Of a stretch of 64,000 bases of DNA, positions 1-9,067 are shown piece by piece (position 1 is the stretch's first letter; each line of letters begins with the position of its first letter). The DNA comes from Photobacterium angustum (GTDB taxonomy: Bacteria > Pseudomonadota > Gammaproteobacteria > Enterobacterales > Vibrionaceae). The notes beneath the pieces are model-generated. The model saw only the letters and a list, made by a program, of their open reading frames with translations, made no database searches and had not been told where the DNA came from. Where the stretch lies: the NCBI RefSeq assembly GCF_002954615.1, contig NZ_MSCJ01000001.1, forward strand, positions 496,001-560,000. The letters are read 5' to 3'. A program made the translations under genes and the position numbers.

Positions 1-30
1 ACCCCCATATACTCAATATAAGCTAACTTT

Positions 31-77
31 CTAGTCGTATTAAGTAAGTGACTCAATCAGTTACTTAATACGATTAG
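31..77. other. Long hairpin in the lon leader
   Basis: Bases 31-47 and 61-77 form a 17-base inverted repeat with a single G-T wobble and a 13-base loop. It ends seven bases before the lon Shine-Dalgarno region (84-94). No T-run follows, so it does not look like a normal intrinsic terminator. It may be part of the lon 5' leader, the end of the upstream transcription unit, or a protein site. Confidence 0.5.
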
Positions 78-94
78 TATTGACAGGAAGAGAG

Positions 95-2464
95 ATGAAT
101 ATGAACCTGGAGCGTTCTGAGCGCCTTGAGATCCCGGTTCTGCCACTACGTGACGTGGTGGTGTACCCTCATATGGTTATTCCATTGTTTGTGGGACGGG
201 AAAAATCTATTCGTTGCCTAGAATCGGCAATGGAGAACAATAAACAGATTCTGTTGGTTGCCCAAAAAGAAGCAGCGACAGATGAACCGTCAATCACTGA
301 TCTTTATGATGTCGGTACTGTTGCAACTATTTTACAGCTATTGAAGTTACCTGACGGTACCGTAAAAGTCTTAGTTGAAGGCCAACAACGTGCCAAAGTT
401 GAAGATTTAGCTGATGATGAGTTCTTTACTGCTCATGCTGAATATTTGGTTACGCCTGAAATGGATGAGCGTGAACAAGAAGTACTTGTTCGCACCGCTA
501 TCAGTCAGTTTGAAGGCTTTATCAAGCTAAATAAAAAGATCCCGCCTGAAGTATTAACTTCACTTAACGGTATCGATGAAGCGGCACGCCTAGCAGATAC
601 TATTGCTGCGCACATGCCTCTTAAATTGGCTGATAAGCAAAAAGTATTAGAAATCGTTGATATTACAGAACGTTTAGAGTTCTTAATGGCAATGATGGAA
701 TCAGAGATTGATTTGCTTCAAGTTGAAAAACGTATCCGCGGACGCGTTAAGAAGCAAATGGAAAAATCTCAGCGTGAGTATTACTTAAATGAGCAAATGA
801 AAGCTATCCAAAAAGAATTGGGTGAGCTTGATGATGCGCCAGATGAGTTTGAAGCGCTAAAGAAAAAGATTGAAGAATCTAAAATGCCAGCTGAAGCTCG
901 TGAAAAAACCGAGCAAGAACTGCAAAAGTTAAAAATGATGTCACCAATGTCAGCGGAAGCAACCGTTGTTCGTGGTTACATTGATTGGATGTTAAGTGTT
1001 CCTTGGTACAAGCGCTCTAAAGTGAAGAAGAGCCTTGCAAAAGCCGAAGAAGTGCTTAATGCCGATCATTATGGTCTTGAGCGTGTGAAAGAACGCATTC
1101 TTGAGTATCTCGCAGTACAAAGCCGTGTAAACAAGCTAAAAGGCCCAATTCTATGTTTAGTTGGTCCTCCTGGTGTTGGTAAAACCTCTCTAGGTCAATC
1201 GATCGCTGCGGCAACGGGCCGTAAGTATGTTCGTATGGCATTAGGTGGTGTGCGTGATGAAGCGGAAATTCGTGGTCACCGCCGTACTTATATTGGTTCT
1301 ATGCCGGGTAAATTAATTCAGAAAATGGCGAAAGTAGAGGTGAAAAACCCACTTTTCCTATTGGATGAAATTGATAAAATGTCATCAGATATGCGAGGCG
1401 ATCCGGCTTCAGCGTTGCTAGAAGTGCTAGATCCTGAGCAAAACAGCGCATTTAATGATCACTACTTAGAAGTTGATTATGATTTATCTGATGTGATGTT
1501 CGTCGCTACATCTAATTCGATGAATATCCCAGGTCCATTGCTTGACCGTATGGAAGTTATTCGTCTATCGGGATATACCGAAGATGAAAAGCTAAACATT
1601 GCTAAGAACCATTTACTTGATAAGCAAATTAAACGTAATGGTTTAAAAGCGGGTGAGTTGACTGTTGATGATTCTGCGATTATTGGCATCATTCGTTACT
1701 ACACACGTGAAGCGGGTGTTCGTAGCCTTGAGCGTGAAATATCTAAACTTTGCCGTAAAGCAGTGAAAGAAATTTTACTTAATAAAGACATTAAACACGT
1801 TGAAATCAGCCAAGATAATTTAAAAGATTACTTAGGTGTTCAGCGTTGCGACTACGGTAAAGCTGACGAAAGTAATCGGATTGGTCAAGTGACAGGACTT
1901 GCGTGGACGGAAGTAGGTGGTGACTTATTAACCATTGAAACAGAGTCTATGCCAGGTAAAGGTAAGTTAACTTATACCGGTTCACTCGGCGATGTGATGC
2001 AAGAGTCGATTCAAGCGGCAATGACGGTGGTACGTTCTCGTGCTGAGCGTTTAGGTATTGCAGCTGATTTCTACGAAAAACGTGATATTCACGTGCACGT
2101 ACCTGAAGGTGCGACACCGAAAGATGGCCCAAGTGCGGGTATTGCAATGTGTACAGCACTTGTATCTAGCCTAACGGGTAACCCTGTTCGTGCTGATGTG
2201 GCTATGACGGGTGAAATTACACTTCGTGGTGAAGTTTTACCTATCGGTGGTTTGAAAGAAAAACTATTAGCAGCACACCGCGGTGGCATTAAAACAGTGC
2301 TTATTCCAAAAGAGAACGAGCGTGATTTGGAAGAGATCCCAGAGAACGTAATCGCCGACTTGGAAGTACGCCCAGTACGTTGGATTGATGAAGTGTTAAC
2401 TGTTGCACTTCAGAATAATCCAACAGGTATTGAGCTAGTAAATGCTCAAAATAGTGACCTGTAG
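95..2464 (+). CDS. lon: ATP-dependent protease Lon
   Basis: Lon is a cytoplasmic homohexameric AAA+ serine protease that degrades misfolded and regulatory proteins. The 789-residue product is close to the usual 784. It has the N-terminal LON substrate domain (about 1-310), an AAA+ module with Walker A GPPGVGKT at 357-364, and a C-terminal protease domain. The Ser-Lys dyad is visible as Ser680 in DGPSAG and Lys723 in GGLKEK. ATG 95 is preferred over an upstream TTG at 80 because AGGA at 85-88 lies six bases before it and the protein then begins like known Lon proteins. hupB follows after a terminator, as in many gammaproteobacteria. Confidence 0.97.
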   Translation: MNMNLERSERLEIPVLPLRDVVVYPHMVIPLFVGREKSIRCLESAMENNKQILLVAQKEAATDEPSITDLYDVGTVATILQLLKLPDGTVKVLVEGQQRAKVEDLADDEFFTAHAEYLVTPEMDEREQEVLVRTAISQFEGFIKLNKKIPPEVLTSLNGIDEAARLADTIAAHMPLKLADKQKVLEIVDITERLEFLMAMMESEIDLLQVEKRIRGRVKKQMEKSQREYYLNEQMKAIQKELGELDDAPDEFEALKKKIEESKMPAEAREKTEQELQKLKMMSPMSAEATVVRGYIDWMLSVPWYKRSKVKKSLAKAEEVLNADHYGLERVKERILEYLAVQSRVNKLKGPILCLVGPPGVGKTSLGQSIAAATGRKYVRMALGGVRDEAEIRGHRRTYIGSMPGKLIQKMAKVEVKNPLFLLDEIDKMSSDMRGDPASALLEVLDPEQNSAFNDHYLEVDYDLSDVMFVATSNSMNIPGPLLDRMEVIRLSGYTEDEKLNIAKNHLLDKQIKRNGLKAGELTVDDSAIIGIIRYYTREAGVRSLEREISKLCRKAVKEILLNKDIKHVEISQDNLKDYLGVQRCDYGKADESNRIGQVTGLAWTEVGGDLLTIETESMPGKGKLTYTGSLGDVMQESIQAAMTVVRSRAERLGIAADFYEKRDIHVHVPEGATPKDGPSAGIAMCTALVSSLTGNPVRADVAMTGEITLRGEVLPIGGLKEKLLAAHRGGIKTVLIPKENERDLEEIPENVIADLEVRPVRWIDEVLTVALQNNPTGIELVNAQNSDL

Positions 2465-2479
2465 CAAAATTACCTAAAT

Positions 2480-2522
2480 AAAAAACGCTTTCAAAGACAA
2501 AAGTCCTTGTCAGCGTTTTTTT
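2480..2522 (+). terminator. Intrinsic terminator of lon
   Basis: AAAAACGCT and AGCGTTTTT arms flank an AT-rich loop, and the right arm runs into a T-tract at about 2516-2522, 16 bases after the lon stop. Confidence 0.75.
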
Positions 2523-2683
2523 GTCTGGCTATAAGTTAACTCTAATCCGCGCTAAGCGATGTATTATTAAGGCCTGTTAAGTTTCTATCAATACAATCAG
2601 GTCTAGAAACAATTTATTGTCTACTATTCACAGCGTCTCAGTGACGAGTTACGGGTAGGCAAGTTCATTAAGGGGATTTAATC

Positions 2684-2956
2684 GTGAACAAAACTCAACT
2701 AGTAGATAAAATCGCAGAAAGCGCAGATATTTCAAAAGCATCAGCGGGTCGTGCTTTAGACGCATTCATCGAAGCGGTGTCAGATACATTGAAAGACGGT
2801 GAGCAAGTTGCATTGGTTGGTTTTGGTACTTTCTCTGTACGTGAACGTGCAGCTCGTACTGGCCGTAACCCACAGACAGGTGCAGAAATTCAAATTGCAG
2901 CTGCAAAAGTACCTGGTTTTAAACCGGGTAAAGCGCTAAAAGACTCTGTTAACTAA
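2684..2956 (+). CDS. hupB: DNA-binding protein HU-beta
   Basis: This is a 90-residue nucleoid protein of the HU/IHF family, which bends DNA and compacts the chromosome as a dimer. The sequence starts [12 protein letters not shown], carries the beta-arm signature GRNPQTG and ends in the typical KPGKALKD region. It matches HU-beta rather than HU-alpha in its position directly after lon. The start is GTG at 2684, with AAGGGGA at 2670-2675 eight bases upstream. Codon use is strongly biased, as expected for a very abundant protein. It is probably transcribed from its own promoters in the 219-base gap after lon, because the lon terminator separates the two genes. Confidence 0.97.
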   Translation: MNKTQLVDKIAESADISKASAGRALDAFIEAVSDTLKDGEQVALVGFGTFSVRERAARTGRNPQTGAEIQIAAAKVPGFKPGKALKDSVN

Positions 2957-3354
2957 GAAATAGTTGGTTTTTTCTGACTGTTTTGTCATGTTATCATGGC
3001 TTAAATATTGCTACTGGAAAGGGTATACTGATCCAGTACAACAAAGGCGCATCGGTTGATGCGCTTTTTTTACTTTATGATGATGCCTATTTGACTAGCG
3101 ATTTATTCTTTTAACCAATGGAAAGAACATTTCATTAGTCAAATCGGTATCAAGTTATCATACTATGCGCTTTGTGGCTTATTGTGTTAGTGCTATCTTT
3201 AGTTTAAAAGCTAATACAACAGGTTATTTACGTTTTAGTCAGTAACGGCTTAATAATATTGATGGTTCGGCTATCGCGTTGATACCGATATTTTGTGCAC
3301 ACATTTGTAGTTCGAAACCGTGCCAGATCGAACAAGTAGGAGAGACGGCAAATT
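2957..3354. other. Gap between hupB and ppiD with inverted repeats
   Basis: This 398-base gap has no convincing gene. It holds a 7-base inverted repeat at 3012-3018/3032-3038 (TACTGGA/TCCAGTA), the hupB terminator, a 9-base inverted repeat at 3089-3097/3136-3144 and an 11-base inverted repeat at 3143-3153/3279-3289. The ppiD Shine-Dalgarno AGGAGA lies at about 3338-3343. Confidence 0.5.
3043..3068 (+). terminator. Intrinsic terminator of hupB
   Basis: GCGCATC and GATGCGC form a perfect 7-base stem with a short GGTT loop, followed by an uninterrupted T-run. Confidence 0.8.
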
Positions 3355-5247
3355 ATGATGGAGCGATTGCGCGAAGGCGCTAACAGCATCTGGGTTAAGA
3401 TTATTCTTAGCCTAATTATTTTTTCTTTTGTATTTGCTGGTGTCGGCAGTTATCTGGCGGGCGGTAATGAGCAAGTTGCAGCAAAAGTTAATGATAAAGA
3501 AATTAGTCAGCGTGCATTCGAGCAGGCTTATCAAAATCAACGCAACCAAATGCAGCAACGTTTAGGTGATTACTTCTCAACACTAATGGGTGATCCTGCT
3601 TACGTACAGCAATTCCGCAATAGCGTGCTTGAACGTATGGTAAATGATGAGTTGATTGAACAACGCGCTACAGAGCTTGGCCTTGGCGTGAGTGATGCTC
3701 AAGTTAAGCAAGCGATTGTAGCAATGCCAGCTTTCCAAGTTGACGGTGTGTTCAATAATGAACAATATAATTTAACATTACGTCGTGCTGGAATTTCTCC
3801 AGAGCAATTTGCAGAGTCAATCCGTAAAGACATGCTACGTCAACAATTCTTAAGCGCATTAGAAGGCAGTGACTTCGCACTTAATAATGAATTGAATGAA
3901 CTTCGTAAGCTTGAATCACAAGAGCGTGTTGTTCGTACTTTGAAGCTAAATCTTGCAGACTTTACCGATAAAATAACGGTAACGGATGAAGAAGCTAAAG
4001 CTTATTATGAAAAGAATAAAACGCAGTTTACGCGTCCAGCTCAAGTAAAAGTGTCTTACATTGAACTGTCAGATAAAAATCTAGTGAACAATATTAAGAT
4101 CACTGATAAAGAAGCTGAAGCGTATTACAACGAACATAAGAGCAAATACAGCACTGCTGAGAAGATTCAAGTTAGCCATATCTTAGTAAAAGGCGATAGC
4201 GATGCTTCTAAAGCAAAAGCGGAAGCATTACTGGCTGAGTTGAAAGCTGGTGCTAACTTTGCTGATGTTGCGAAGAAATCATCCGATGATACTTTCAGTG
4301 CAAAAGATGGCGGTAAGCTTGATTGGTTCGGTAAAGGTGTGATGGATCCTGCGTTTGAAAAAGCAGCATTCTCATTAGCAAAACCAGGTGATATGTCTGG
4401 CCTTGTGAAGTCATCTTTTGGCTACCACATTATTTTACTTGATGGTATTGAAGAGCCTAAGGTTAAATCTTTTACTGATGTGAAAGCGAGCATTGTCGCT
4501 GAACTTCAAGAGCAGCAAGTAGCTGAGCAATTCTATAAGCTACAAAGCAAGTTAGCTGAAACGGCATTTGAATCACCAGACTCTTTAGATGATGCAGCAG
4601 AAGCTGTAAAAGCGAAGATCATTAAAACAGGCTTTATTTCATTACAAGATGAGAAAGGTGTGTTAAGTGATAAGAAAGTGCAAGAAGCATTACAAAGCCC
4701 TGAGGTTCATGACGACGGTATGAATTCTGATGTGATTGAGATAGCACCAGAGCATGTTGTTGTTGTTCGTGTTGATGATGCACGCCCTGAATCAGTGCTG
4801 CCATTTACCGATGTTGAAGCCAAAGTGAAAACACTACTCGCTCAACAAAAAGGTGAGAAGCAAGCAACTGAGAAAGCTGATTCAATCATTGCTGCACTAC
4901 GTGACGGTAAGTCAGATGTTGTAGCAAAAGATGGCTTAAGCTTCTCTGGTGATCAAACCATAACTCGTTCAGGTCCTGATGCTAATGTGGCACGTGTTGC
5001 GTTTACACTACCTAAACCAAAAGACGGTAAAGTGTCTTATGGTATGACACGTGACAACAAAGGTAATGTTGAAATCATTGCATTAGATAAAGTTGTGAAT
5101 GTTGCGTCATCGAAAGATGATGTTGATACTCAGTTTGCAACTCAAGTTGAGAATATGTTTGCTCAACAAGATCTATCAGCAACGCTTCAGACATTACGTG
5201 AGTCAGCGAAAGTGACTTACCCAATGTTGGACAAGCCAGCAAACTAA
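3355..5247 (+). CDS. ppiD: Periplasmic folding chaperone PpiD (SurA/parvulin family)
   Basis: PpiD is an inner-membrane-anchored periplasmic chaperone that sits at the SecYEG exit and assists newly exported proteins. The 630-residue product has one N-terminal membrane anchor (about 16-36), a SurA-like chaperone region (about 40-200), and a central parvulin domain (about 265-365, with QVSHILVK, DGGKLDWFGKG and FGYHIILLD). A C-terminal chaperone segment follows. Length and domain order match E. coli PpiD. ATG 3355 follows an AGGAGA Shine-Dalgarno, and a second ATG lies at 3358. The PpiD parvulin domain is known to have little or no isomerase activity, so a mainly chaperone role is likely. The gene follows hupB as in E. 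coli. Confidence 0.95.
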   Translation: MMERLREGANSIWVKIILSLIIFSFVFAGVGSYLAGGNEQVAAKVNDKEISQRAFEQAYQNQRNQMQQRLGDYFSTLMGDPAYVQQFRNSVLERMVNDELIEQRATELGLGVSDAQVKQAIVAMPAFQVDGVFNNEQYNLTLRRAGISPEQFAESIRKDMLRQQFLSALEGSDFALNNELNELRKLESQERVVRTLKLNLADFTDKITVTDEEAKAYYEKNKTQFTRPAQVKVSYIELSDKNLVNNIKITDKEAEAYYNEHKSKYSTAEKIQVSHILVKGDSDASKAKAEALLAELKAGANFADVAKKSSDDTFSAKDGGKLDWFGKGVMDPAFEKAAFSLAKPGDMSGLVKSSFGYHIILLDGIEEPKVKSFTDVKASIVAELQEQQVAEQFYKLQSKLAETAFESPDSLDDAAEAVKAKIIKTGFISLQDEKGVLSDKKVQEALQSPEVHDDGMNSDVIEIAPEHVVVVRVDDARPESVLPFTDVEAKVKTLLAQQKGEKQATEKADSIIAALRDGKSDVVAKDGLSFSGDQTITRSGPDANVARVAFTLPKPKDGKVSYGMTRDNKGNVEIIALDKVVNVASSKDDVDTQFATQVENMFAQQDLSATLQTLRESAKVTYPMLDKPAN

Positions 5248-5267
5248 TTGAAATTTACATTTCTATT

Positions 5268-5300
5268 AACGGGCCGCCATTGTGCGGCCCGTCGTTTTTT
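5268..5300 (+). terminator. Intrinsic terminator of ppiD
   Basis: ACGGGCCGC and GCGGCCCGT form a 9-base GC-rich stem with a 6-base loop, followed by CGTTTTTTT. Confidence 0.85.
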
Positions 5301-5385
5301 TATCTTTTATTTTTAAATAATCCCCTCATCGTCCTTCTTTTCTTTTTATCCTTTTTAAACACTCATACCATTAAAGGATACAAAT

Positions 5386-5679
5386 ATGTACTCATATCGC
5401 TTGTTTAAAGCCATTACGCTAGCGGGTGGATTAGCACTCGTCCCTTTAAGTCACGCTGCTGACAACATGCATGAAGGTATTGATATAAAAATTAATATTA
5501 ATACTGCTAATGTTGAGCAGTTAGATACATTACTAATTGGCATTGGAGCTGAGAAAGCACAAGCGATTATTAATTATCGAAAAGTGAATGGTAAATTTGC
5601 GAGCGTCGACGATTTAACAAAAGTGAAAGGGATCGGTGAGGCGACTGTTGATAAAAATAGAAAACGTATTGAATTGTAA
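5386..5679 (+). CDS. Small secreted ComEA-type helix-hairpin-helix protein
   Basis: This 97-residue protein has a cleavable signal peptide (about 1-24, ending SHAA) and a ComEA-like helix-hairpin-helix pair (about 36-97), with the characteristic NINTANVEQLD and VKGIGEATVDKNRKRIEL segments. Family knowledge: ComEA binds incoming double-stranded DNA in the periplasm during type IV pilus-driven natural transformation in Vibrio. A DNA-binding periplasmic role is therefore likely. Not every small ComEA-like protein is needed for competence, so I leave the symbol open. AAAGGA at 5375-5380 supports the start. It is monocistronic, flanked by terminators. Confidence 0.85.
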   Translation: MYSYRLFKAITLAGGLALVPLSHAADNMHEGIDIKININTANVEQLDTLLIGIGAEKAQAIINYRKVNGKFASVDDLTKVKGIGEATVDKNRKRIEL

Positions 5680-5691
5680 TTATTAACTGTA

Positions 5692-5713
5692 ACGGGAGCT
5701 AGCATGCTCCCGT
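5692..5713. terminator. Hairpin between convergent comEA-like gene and rrtA
   Basis: ACGGGAGC and GCTCCCGT form a perfect 8-base stem with loop TAGCAT. It sits between two converging genes and probably ends both. The T-runs on either side are weak. Confidence 0.5.
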
Positions 5714-5723
5714 ATATTGATAG

Positions 5724-6296
5724 TCATTTAAATTGATTATATTCGACTTGAGAGTTGATTTTTTGCTTGATAAGTAAGGCACACAGTATGCCTGTGGTTG
5801 CACCAATCAAATGGGCTTCAGTTGCTACACGTACTCCAATCAATTCTTCAGAGCTTACAGAGCCCCCAAAGTATTGTTCCCAACAGATCTTGGAGATGAG
5901 CCCGAGGAGTAAGAGCCATCCCCCCCGCGTTTTTGATTGGATATCACGAATACAACCCCAAGCGAAGATGCCATGTAGGACACCTGAAAAACCCGCATAC
6001 CAAGTAATATTGGTAGCAAAGAGCCCAATGCCTATAGTGAACGATAAAGTTAAGATCAATAGGCTATAAGCTTTAGCATTAAAATGGACACGGAAAATAT
6101 AGCTAATGATTGCAAAGGCGCTAGCATTCATTGCAAGATGCACCCAATTGGTATGCGTGAAATTTCCTGATAGGATCCGCCATAATTCGCCATTAATAAT
6201 TTCTTGGCGATCCCAAACTAATAATGGCTGACATTGTGGTAATTGAGCTATAACCATCATGATTATCGCAATAACAATATAATTTCGAATAGACAA
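5724..6296 (-). CDS. rrtA: Rhombosortase (rhomboid-family protease for GlyGly-CTERM proteins)
   Basis: A small polytopic membrane serine protease of the rhomboid superfamily. Rhombosortases remove the C-terminal GlyGly-CTERM anchor from certain type II-secreted proteins. The nucleophile motif GFSGVLHG (Ser104) and the partner histidine in EAHLIGA (His162) are both present, along with about six hydrophobic segments. The open frame extends to 6353, but that would overlap the divergent tapT. A TTG at 6294-6296, preceded by a TTGAGG Shine-Dalgarno, gives 190 residues and is the start I prefer. No GlyGly-CTERM substrate is encoded in this window. The gene lies next to tapT, and dgt and yfbR follow, an arrangement I recall from Vibrio genomes. 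Confidence 0.85.
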   Translation of the reverse strand: MSIRNYIVIAIIMMVIAQLPQCQPLLVWDRQEIINGELWRILSGNFTHTNWVHLAMNASAFAIISYIFRVHFNAKAYSLLILTLSFTIGIGLFATNITWYAGFSGVLHGIFAWGCIRDIQSKTRGGWLLLLGLISKICWEQYFGGSVSSEELIGVRVATEAHLIGATTGILCALLIKQKINSQVEYNQFK

Positions 6297-6306
6297 GGCA
6301 ACCTCA

Positions 6307-6918
6307 ATGAGTCGGTACTGTGATAACTGTGGTAAAGCAAACAAAGCCTGCATTTGCCACTGGATTAAACCTATTGCAACTCAAACAGAGTTATGGATTT
6401 TACAACATCCATCAGAAGTTAAACGAGCAATTGGTACTGCAAGAATACTATCACTTTCTTTACCCAATAGCCGACTTTGGGTAGGTGAAGATTTTTCGCA
6501 GCATGAGGAATTAAATGCTGCTTTAGCTGATTCCGAACGTGATGTTTATGTGGTTTACCCAGGAGAACGTGCGACAGCACTATCTGATGTAGTAGAGCAG
6601 GCTCTGCCGTCTCGCAAAAACGTGATTATTTTGCTTGATGGGACTTGGAAGAAAGCCTATAAAATGTGGCAACTATCGACCAATTTACATCAGTTACCGC
6701 TAGTCCATTTAGATAATGTTGAGACTGGAAACTATCGTATTCGAAAATCGCCAAAAGAGCAGGGGGTATCAACGGTTGAGGCGGGGTTTTTAGCATTATC
6801 AGTGTTAGAGCCTGCATCTTTAAACCTTCAGCCATTGCTTGATGCGTTTGAAAATATGATTAATTTTCAAATTCAACAAATGCCGCCCGGCGTATTTGAT
6901 AAAAACTATAAGGGTTAG
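6307..6918 (+). CDS. tapT: tRNA-uridine aminocarboxypropyltransferase (DTW domain)
   Basis: This 203-residue DTW-domain protein is predicted to transfer the 3-amino-3-carboxypropyl group of S-adenosylmethionine to U47 of tRNA, forming acp3U. The sequence shows an N-terminal cysteine cluster (CDNCGKANKACIC, residues 5-17) and the family signature DGTW at 111-114. The SPKEQGVSTVEA segment near 147-160 is also typical. Its start is only ten bases from the preferred start of the divergent rrtA, so each gene's promoter must lie within or very near the other. AAGG at 6295-6298 is a plausible ribosome-binding site. Confidence 0.9.
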   Translation: MSRYCDNCGKANKACICHWIKPIATQTELWILQHPSEVKRAIGTARILSLSLPNSRLWVGEDFSQHEELNAALADSERDVYVVYPGERATALSDVVEQALPSRKNVIILLDGTWKKAYKMWQLSTNLHQLPLVHLDNVETGNYRIRKSPKEQGVSTVEAGFLALSVLEPASLNLQPLLDAFENMINFQIQQMPPGVFDKNYKG

Positions 6919-6926
6919 TTGGCACA

Positions 6927-6951
6927 CAAAAGGGAGCATGGGCTCCCTTTA
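6927..6951. terminator. Bidirectional terminator between tapT and the dGTPase-like gene
   Basis: AAAGGGAGC and GCTCCCTTT form a perfect 9-base stem between converging genes, 10 bases after the tapT stop. Confidence 0.7.
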
Positions 6952-6968
6952 TATTCACCGGTTAATGA

Positions 6969-8336
6969 TTAAAAACCATAACCATTATTGCTGATACCTG
7001 TTTCAGAGGTAGGTAAGAATAACGTACTATAAAGACGTTGAGAGAACCCATCCGTCATGCCTGAAATGTAATCGGCAATGATCCTAAGCTCGTTATCACC
7101 CAGCTCTTTAGCTTCTAACCACCGCAAGCGAGTATTATCTGGTAACAATCTTTCGGGATCAGAAGCAAAAGCTTCAAAGAGCTCCATGATCAATTGTTGC
7201 CCTTTATATTCAGACAGCTGTATCTCCGGTTTTTTTACCACATAGATACTTACGAACTGTTTAAGCACCTCTAAAGCGCGCTCCATAGGCTCGGATAAAA
7301 AGGCATTCCATTGTAATAATGGCTCATCAAAAAAATCAGTACCGTTTTGAATCGTAGGGCTAATGGTTATAGAGGTGAGCAAACCATTGACTAACGCTCC
7401 AATGGCATCTTTACGCTGATGATGGCTAGCAAACATAAGCTCACTGATATCACCAATACGTTCTTCTAGCCATGGATCACCACATTCGGCTATTTTTGAG
7501 GCAACAGCTTCTTGCCAATCATCACGTGTCACAATCCCCATTACGATGGCATCTTCTAAATCATGGACACCGTATGCAATGTCATCAGCTAACTCCATGA
7601 TTGAACAATCTAATGATTTAAAACGTGTCTTACAGGGCTCTCGTGGCGATAAACGCTCACAACGCATTTGCGCAAAGAGGGCTTTATCTTTGTCTGATAA
7701 CGGGCTTAATACCCAGTCAAAGACCTTTTTATCGTCCACATATAAGCCTTTAGCGGGATACCAGTCTTTTGCTTTAAGGTGACGAAAGTTCACGACATCA
7801 GGTGCGCGCTCTGGAGCGGTAGTTTCACTGAGTAGGGCTGGGTATTTTAGTAAACCAAGCAAGGTACGTCTTGCGAGGTTCATACCATACCCTTCGGTAT
7901 AAGGTTCCAGTAAGGTTACGATTCGAAAAGTTTGTGCGTTCCCTTCAAAGCCGCCATGATTTCGCATCATGTAATTTAAAGCGACTTCACCGCCATGACC
8001 AAATGGTGGGTGACCGATATCATGTGCTAAGCACAAACTTTCCATTAAACTTGTTGAAGGGAGTAATGATTTAAACTCAGGTTGTTTTAATTTGAGTTGT
8101 GCAACAATCCCTGTACCGATTTGAGATGCTTCTAGCGAGTGGGTGAGTCGAGTCCGATAGAAGTCGTGATTACCAGCGCCATGGACTTGAGTTTTTGCTT
8201 GTAAACGACGAAAGGCGGCAGAATGAAGAATTCGGGCTCGATCGCGCTGAAAAGCTGAACGATGATCATCACGACGCATTTTTTGTTCGTTATAAAAGCG
8301 CTCTTCCCATGCTGGTGAGATAGTAAATTCTGTCAT
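6969..8336 (-). CDS. dGTPase-like HD-domain triphosphohydrolase
   Basis: This is a 455-residue member of the deoxyguanosine triphosphate triphosphohydrolase family (type 2 subfamily), which hydrolyses dNTPs to the deoxynucleoside and triphosphate. Sequence support comes from [21 protein letters not shown] near the N-terminus, the TRLTHSLE metal and substrate motif, and the HD pair in [15 protein letters not shown] further conserved metal-ligand region is [15 protein letters not shown]. The start overlaps the yfbR stop by one base (TAATG), so the two nucleotide-hydrolysing enzymes are probably translationally coupled. Members of this family have been linked to dNTP pool control and phage defence. 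The exact substrate is not evident from sequence. Confidence 0.88.
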   Translation of the reverse strand: MTEFTISPAWEERFYNEQKMRRDDHRSAFQRDRARILHSAAFRRLQAKTQVHGAGNHDFYRTRLTHSLEASQIGTGIVAQLKLKQPEFKSLLPSTSLMESLCLAHDIGHPPFGHGGEVALNYMMRNHGGFEGNAQTFRIVTLLEPYTEGYGMNLARRTLLGLLKYPALLSETTAPERAPDVVNFRHLKAKDWYPAKGLYVDDKKVFDWVLSPLSDKDKALFAQMRCERLSPREPCKTRFKSLDCSIMELADDIAYGVHDLEDAIVMGIVTRDDWQEAVASKIAECGDPWLEERIGDISELMFASHHQRKDAIGALVNGLLTSITISPTIQNGTDFFDEPLLQWNAFLSEPMERALEVLKQFVSIYVVKKPEIQLSEYKGQQLIMELFEAFASDPERLLPDNTRLRWLEAKELGDNELRIIADYISGMTDGFSQRLYSTLFLPTSETGISNNGYGF

Positions 8337-8920
8337 TAACTAATATCGTCCAAAGTAAGATTAAAGCTATCAGCGAATGTCTCAAGAAAATAGGTCATCT
8401 CAGGTGTTTTGCGTTGCTCAAGAGTTTCTTCCAATCTTTTCTTCGCTCGAGTAAATTCATGGTTCCCTGCACTGAGTTCTTCAAGGCATTTTATATAAGC
8501 GCATAATGTATCGGCTTGTTTAACAATAGCTGCATTTTCAGCATCAATTTTATGGCTATCAAGCAGAGAGGCATAATCATCCTGAAATTCTTCAGGAAGC
8601 ATAGAAATAAGTCGTTGTTCTGCTGCTAATTCGATTTTCTTATATTCTTCAGCAATTGCAGGGTTGTAGTATTTTATTGGGGTTGGCATATCACCTGTGA
8701 GTACTTCACTAACATCGTGAAACATACCTTGCAGCGCGATACGTTCAGGGTTTAGATTCCCACCAAATTTTCGATTTTTAATTAACGCAAGTGCATGAGC
8801 GACAAAAGCAACTTGAAGGCTGTGCTCGGAGATATTTTCAGTTTCGACACTTCGCATTAATGGCCAGCGTTGAATTAAACGCATACGAGCAAGGTGAGCG
8901 AAGAAATGACTTTTTTCCAT
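8336..8920 (-). CDS. yfbR: 5'-deoxynucleotidase YfbR
   Basis: YfbR removes the 5' phosphate from deoxyribonucleoside monophosphates and takes part in dCTP-to-dUMP salvage. The 194-residue product carries the HD-domain motifs SEHSLQVA and [15 protein letters not shown], then a [16 protein letters not shown] segment close to the E. coli protein. The open frame reaches 8962, but ATG 8920 ([13 protein letters not shown]) lines up with the E. coli start and was chosen. The stop overlaps the next gene's ATG by one base. alaA lies upstream in the same orientation, an arrangement also found in E. coli, although here a terminator separates them. Confidence 0.93.
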   Translation of the reverse strand: MEKSHFFAHLARMRLIQRWPLMRSVETENISEHSLQVAFVAHALALIKNRKFGGNLNPERIALQGMFHDVSEVLTGDMPTPIKYYNPAIAEEYKKIELAAEQRLISMLPEEFQDDYASLLDSHKIDAENAAIVKQADTLCAYIKCLEELSAGNHEFTRAKKRLEETLEQRKTPEMTYFLETFADSFNLTLDDIS

Positions 8921-9021
8921 GATGACCAATTCTCTTAAACTAAATGTGCTGATGATCAGCACTTATAGATGTTATGCACTAAAGGTAACAGAAGTTAGGG
9001 AAATATTGACAGCTTTTAGTT

Positions 9022-9052
9022 AATAAAAAGCCCCGGCTTACCGAGGCTTAAA
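9022..9052 (-). terminator. Intrinsic terminator of alaA
   Basis: Read leftward, AAGCCTCGG and CCGGGGCTT pair with one mismatch around a short loop and run into a T-rich tract (9029 down to 9022). Confidence 0.75.
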
Positions 9053-9067
9053 AATTGTTTGTAAAGG

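Noticed and set aside
5755..6069. Open frame of 104 codons on the plus strand across the rrtA region
   Set aside because: It lies wholly opposite rrtA, shows no family features and no ribosome-binding site. The rrtA frame has intact rhomboid catalytic motifs.
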